NCBI GenBank assembly: GCA_963205285.1
Contig: CAUJJQ010000157.1
Coordinates: 1 to 7,748, forward strand
From: Pseudomonadota bacterium
Lineage (GTDB): Bacteria; Pseudomonadota; Alphaproteobacteria; Sphingomonadales; Sphingomonadaceae
DNA: 7,748 nt
Direction of reading: 5' to 3'
Below, in pieces: positions 6,602 through 7,748 of the stretch. The first letter of the stretch is position 1; each line of letters starts with the position of its first letter. The notes below the pieces were generated by a model that worked only from the letters and a program-made list of their open reading frames with translations, made no database searches and was not told the DNA's origin. A program made the translations under genes and the position numbers.

Positions 6602-7468
6602 ATGCGACGCGGCGCAAAAATTATGTTTGTTTTGGCGACGATTTTACTCGTCCTTGCTGCGGCATATGTGATCCTGCGACCGAACATGTGTGAGGCCGAT
6701 GATGTTGCAGCCCCAACCGCCGACAGGCCTGAAACGGCGCTGACAGGCCCTGTTGCACCCGCGAGCCCGCGCACTCCCTTGACCGGTGATGCCGCGATTG
6801 CCGCCAAAATCTGCGCGGGCGATATGGCGGATTTGCCTGCGAGTCTTTTTGGCCACCAGAAATTTGCCGATGGGTCGGCGGGGTTGGTTGCCGCCCCGGC
6901 GGGGTTTAACATGTCAAACTGTCCGGCGATGCAGGGCGATATGGCGAGCGGCCTTGCCGCGATGCTACGCGCTGCACGGGCAGAGGCACCGGCGGTGGCG
7001 GGCGCAATGGGCGGGGTTAGCTGCTATCGCGGCATAAGCTATCAACGCGGGCTTTATTGCCGGTCGCCCAATCTGGCGGCGCGCGGCTATGCGGGTCAGG
7101 CGTACTGGGTGGCACCGCCCGGTTACAGCGAACATGCCACCGGTCGCGCGATTGATTTTGGTGACCGCAGCCGCACCGATTGTAATGTCAGCCCCTGTTT
7201 TGCCGCAACTTCGGTGGGGCGCTGGCTGGCGGCCAATGCCGCACGCTTTGGTTTTCGCCTGTCCTTTCCAAAGGATAATGCGGCCGGTGTCGCGCATGAA
7301 CCATGGCATTATTATTATGTCGGCGGATATGTGGCATCTGTTCCGGCCAGTGTCGGCGATGCTGCCAATGACGCTGCATCCGCACCTAGTCCCCCTGCGC
7401 CGGATGTTATCGCGCCCGCCGTGCCCGACACAGCTGCGCCCACCGAAACGGCCGCGCCGCAGATTTAG
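6602..7468 (+). CDS. Membrane-anchored VanY-like D-alanyl-D-alanine carboxypeptidase (peptidase M15B)
   Basis: Probably a zinc enzyme that trims the terminal D-Ala from peptidoglycan stem peptides in the periplasm. Residues 7-25 form one hydrophobic segment (signal anchor or signal peptide, with R2-R3 before it); no lipobox is obvious. A low-complexity Ala/Pro linker runs about 35-62. The catalytic domain covers about 65-245. The VanY signature SEHATGRAID (176-185) gives ligands H178 and D185, and HEPWH (232-236) gives the base E233 and third ligand H236. SCYRGISYQRGLYC (140-153) precedes it, with C141, C153, C194 and C199 as possible disulfide partners, which suits export. The tail from about 253 is Ala/Pro-rich and probably disordered. 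The domain is clear; the exact substrate (pentapeptide or another D,D bond) is inferred from the family. AGGCGGGG at 6585-6592 in the preceding gene may serve as its ribosome binding site. Confidence 0.87.
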   Translation: MRRGAKIMFVLATILLVLAAAYVILRPNMCEADDVAAPTADRPETALTGPVAPASPRTPLTGDAAIAAKICAGDMADLPASLFGHQKFADGSAGLVAAPAGFNMSNCPAMQGDMASGLAAMLRAARAEAPAVAGAMGGVSCYRGISYQRGLYCRSPNLAARGYAGQAYWVAPPGYSEHATGRAIDFGDRSRTDCNVSPCFAATSVGRWLAANAARFGFRLSFPKDNAAGVAHEPWHYYYVGGYVASVPASVGDAANDAASAPSPPAPDVIAPAVPDTAAPTETAAPQI

Positions 7469-7748
7469 CTCTTACGTCGCCGCCGCTTGGGAGCCTTGGG
7501 AGTATCTGGCGACGTTTCGCGCGCGGTAACATTGTCCTGTCGCTGCGCCAATTTGCGCGCGGCATAGCCCGCGACCAGCGCCGCGCCGATGCCAGCAAAA
7601 CGGCGCGGCAGCAATTTGCCCGCCACCCATGTCGCGGCAAAGCCGATGGCGGCATTGGCAATCGGGTTATCAGCGGCTTTGCGCGCTGCCTTGCCCGCAC
7701 CGCCGCCGATTGCCCCGCCCGCGCGCCGTGCCCAAGCCTCGGCAGAAC
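7465..7748 (-). CDS. Partial C-terminal end of an unrecognised small Ala/Gly-rich protein
   Basis: A minus-strand frame stays open from the right edge to a TAA at 7467-7465 and gives 93 residues; its start lies outside the window. I do not recognise the family. The visible part begins SAEAWARRAGGAIGGGAGK, then a Gly/Ala-rich hydrophobic pair (AIGFAATWVAGKLL at 33-46 and FAGIGAALVAGYAA at 50-63) of glycine-zipper or short membrane-hairpin type, and ends in a very basic tail (KRRRRKS). Reality of the frame is supported by protein-like composition: aliphatic segments separated by charged turns, unlike the Arg/Cys-rich readings of the other frames. Its stop overlaps the peptidase gene stop by four bases in convergent arrangement. 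It could be a small membrane-associated or DNA-binding protein; I assign no function. Confidence 0.65.
   Translation of the reverse strand, partial: SAEAWARRAGGAIGGGAGKAARKAADNPIANAAIGFAATWVAGKLLPRRFAGIGAALVAGYAARKLAQRQDNVTARETSPDTPKAPKRRRRKS

Noticed and set aside
7407..7700. A 97-codon minus-strand Arg-rich frame at the right end
   Set aside because: It runs into the peptidase coding region and is the wrong frame of the partial gene ending at 7465, whose composition is far more protein-like.

Overview
The window looks like ordinary chromosome from an alphaproteobacterium, most likely a sphingomonad (Sphingomonadales). This rests on the moderately high GC, the gene families present (an UPF0314/DUF2585 membrane protein, a DUF1993 protein, an HSD10-like dehydrogenase in a beta-oxidation operon) and the imperfect-palindrome intergenic repeat at the left edge. 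The taxon is an inference. I see no tRNA, rRNA, CRISPR array, insertion sequence or phage gene, and no gap over 300 bases without a gene.

Left part (1-1009): a hairpin-forming intergenic repeat, then a minus-strand SMP-30/gluconolactonase-type sugar lactonase. A 112-base divergent region (1010-1121) separates it from the next block. That region holds a GACGTTTACGT-type palindromic motif, which may be the operator of a MerR-family fatty-acid or branched-chain amino-acid catabolism regulator.

Centre (1122-5267): a compact five-gene plus-strand operon. It encodes a long-chain/isovaleryl-type acyl-CoA dehydrogenase, a thiolase, an HSD10-like short-chain 3-hydroxyacyl-CoA dehydrogenase, a DUF1993 protein and a hotdog-fold acyl-CoA thioesterase. 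Together these give FAD-linked oxidation, NAD-linked oxidation of a 3-hydroxyacyl-CoA, thiolytic cleavage and a CoA-ester release valve. The enoyl-CoA hydratase step is missing from the cluster and must be supplied from elsewhere.

Right part (5279-7748): guanylate kinase (gmk) on the minus strand converges with the operon across a 15-bp tandem duplication that carries the stop codons of both genes. Divergent from gmk is a two-gene plus-strand unit: a DUF2585 multi-pass membrane protein and a membrane-anchored VanY-like D,D-carboxypeptidase (peptidase M15B). The stop codon of the latter overlaps the stop of a minus-strand gene whose 5' end lies beyond the right edge. Only 93 residues of that last gene are visible and no start codon falls in the window.

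I found no clear new biological system. The points most worth a second look are the relocated catalytic glutamate of the dehydrogenase with the operator in front of its operon, the uncharacterised DUF1993 and DUF2585 members in otherwise interpretable operons, and the duplicated double stop at the gmk/thioesterase junction.
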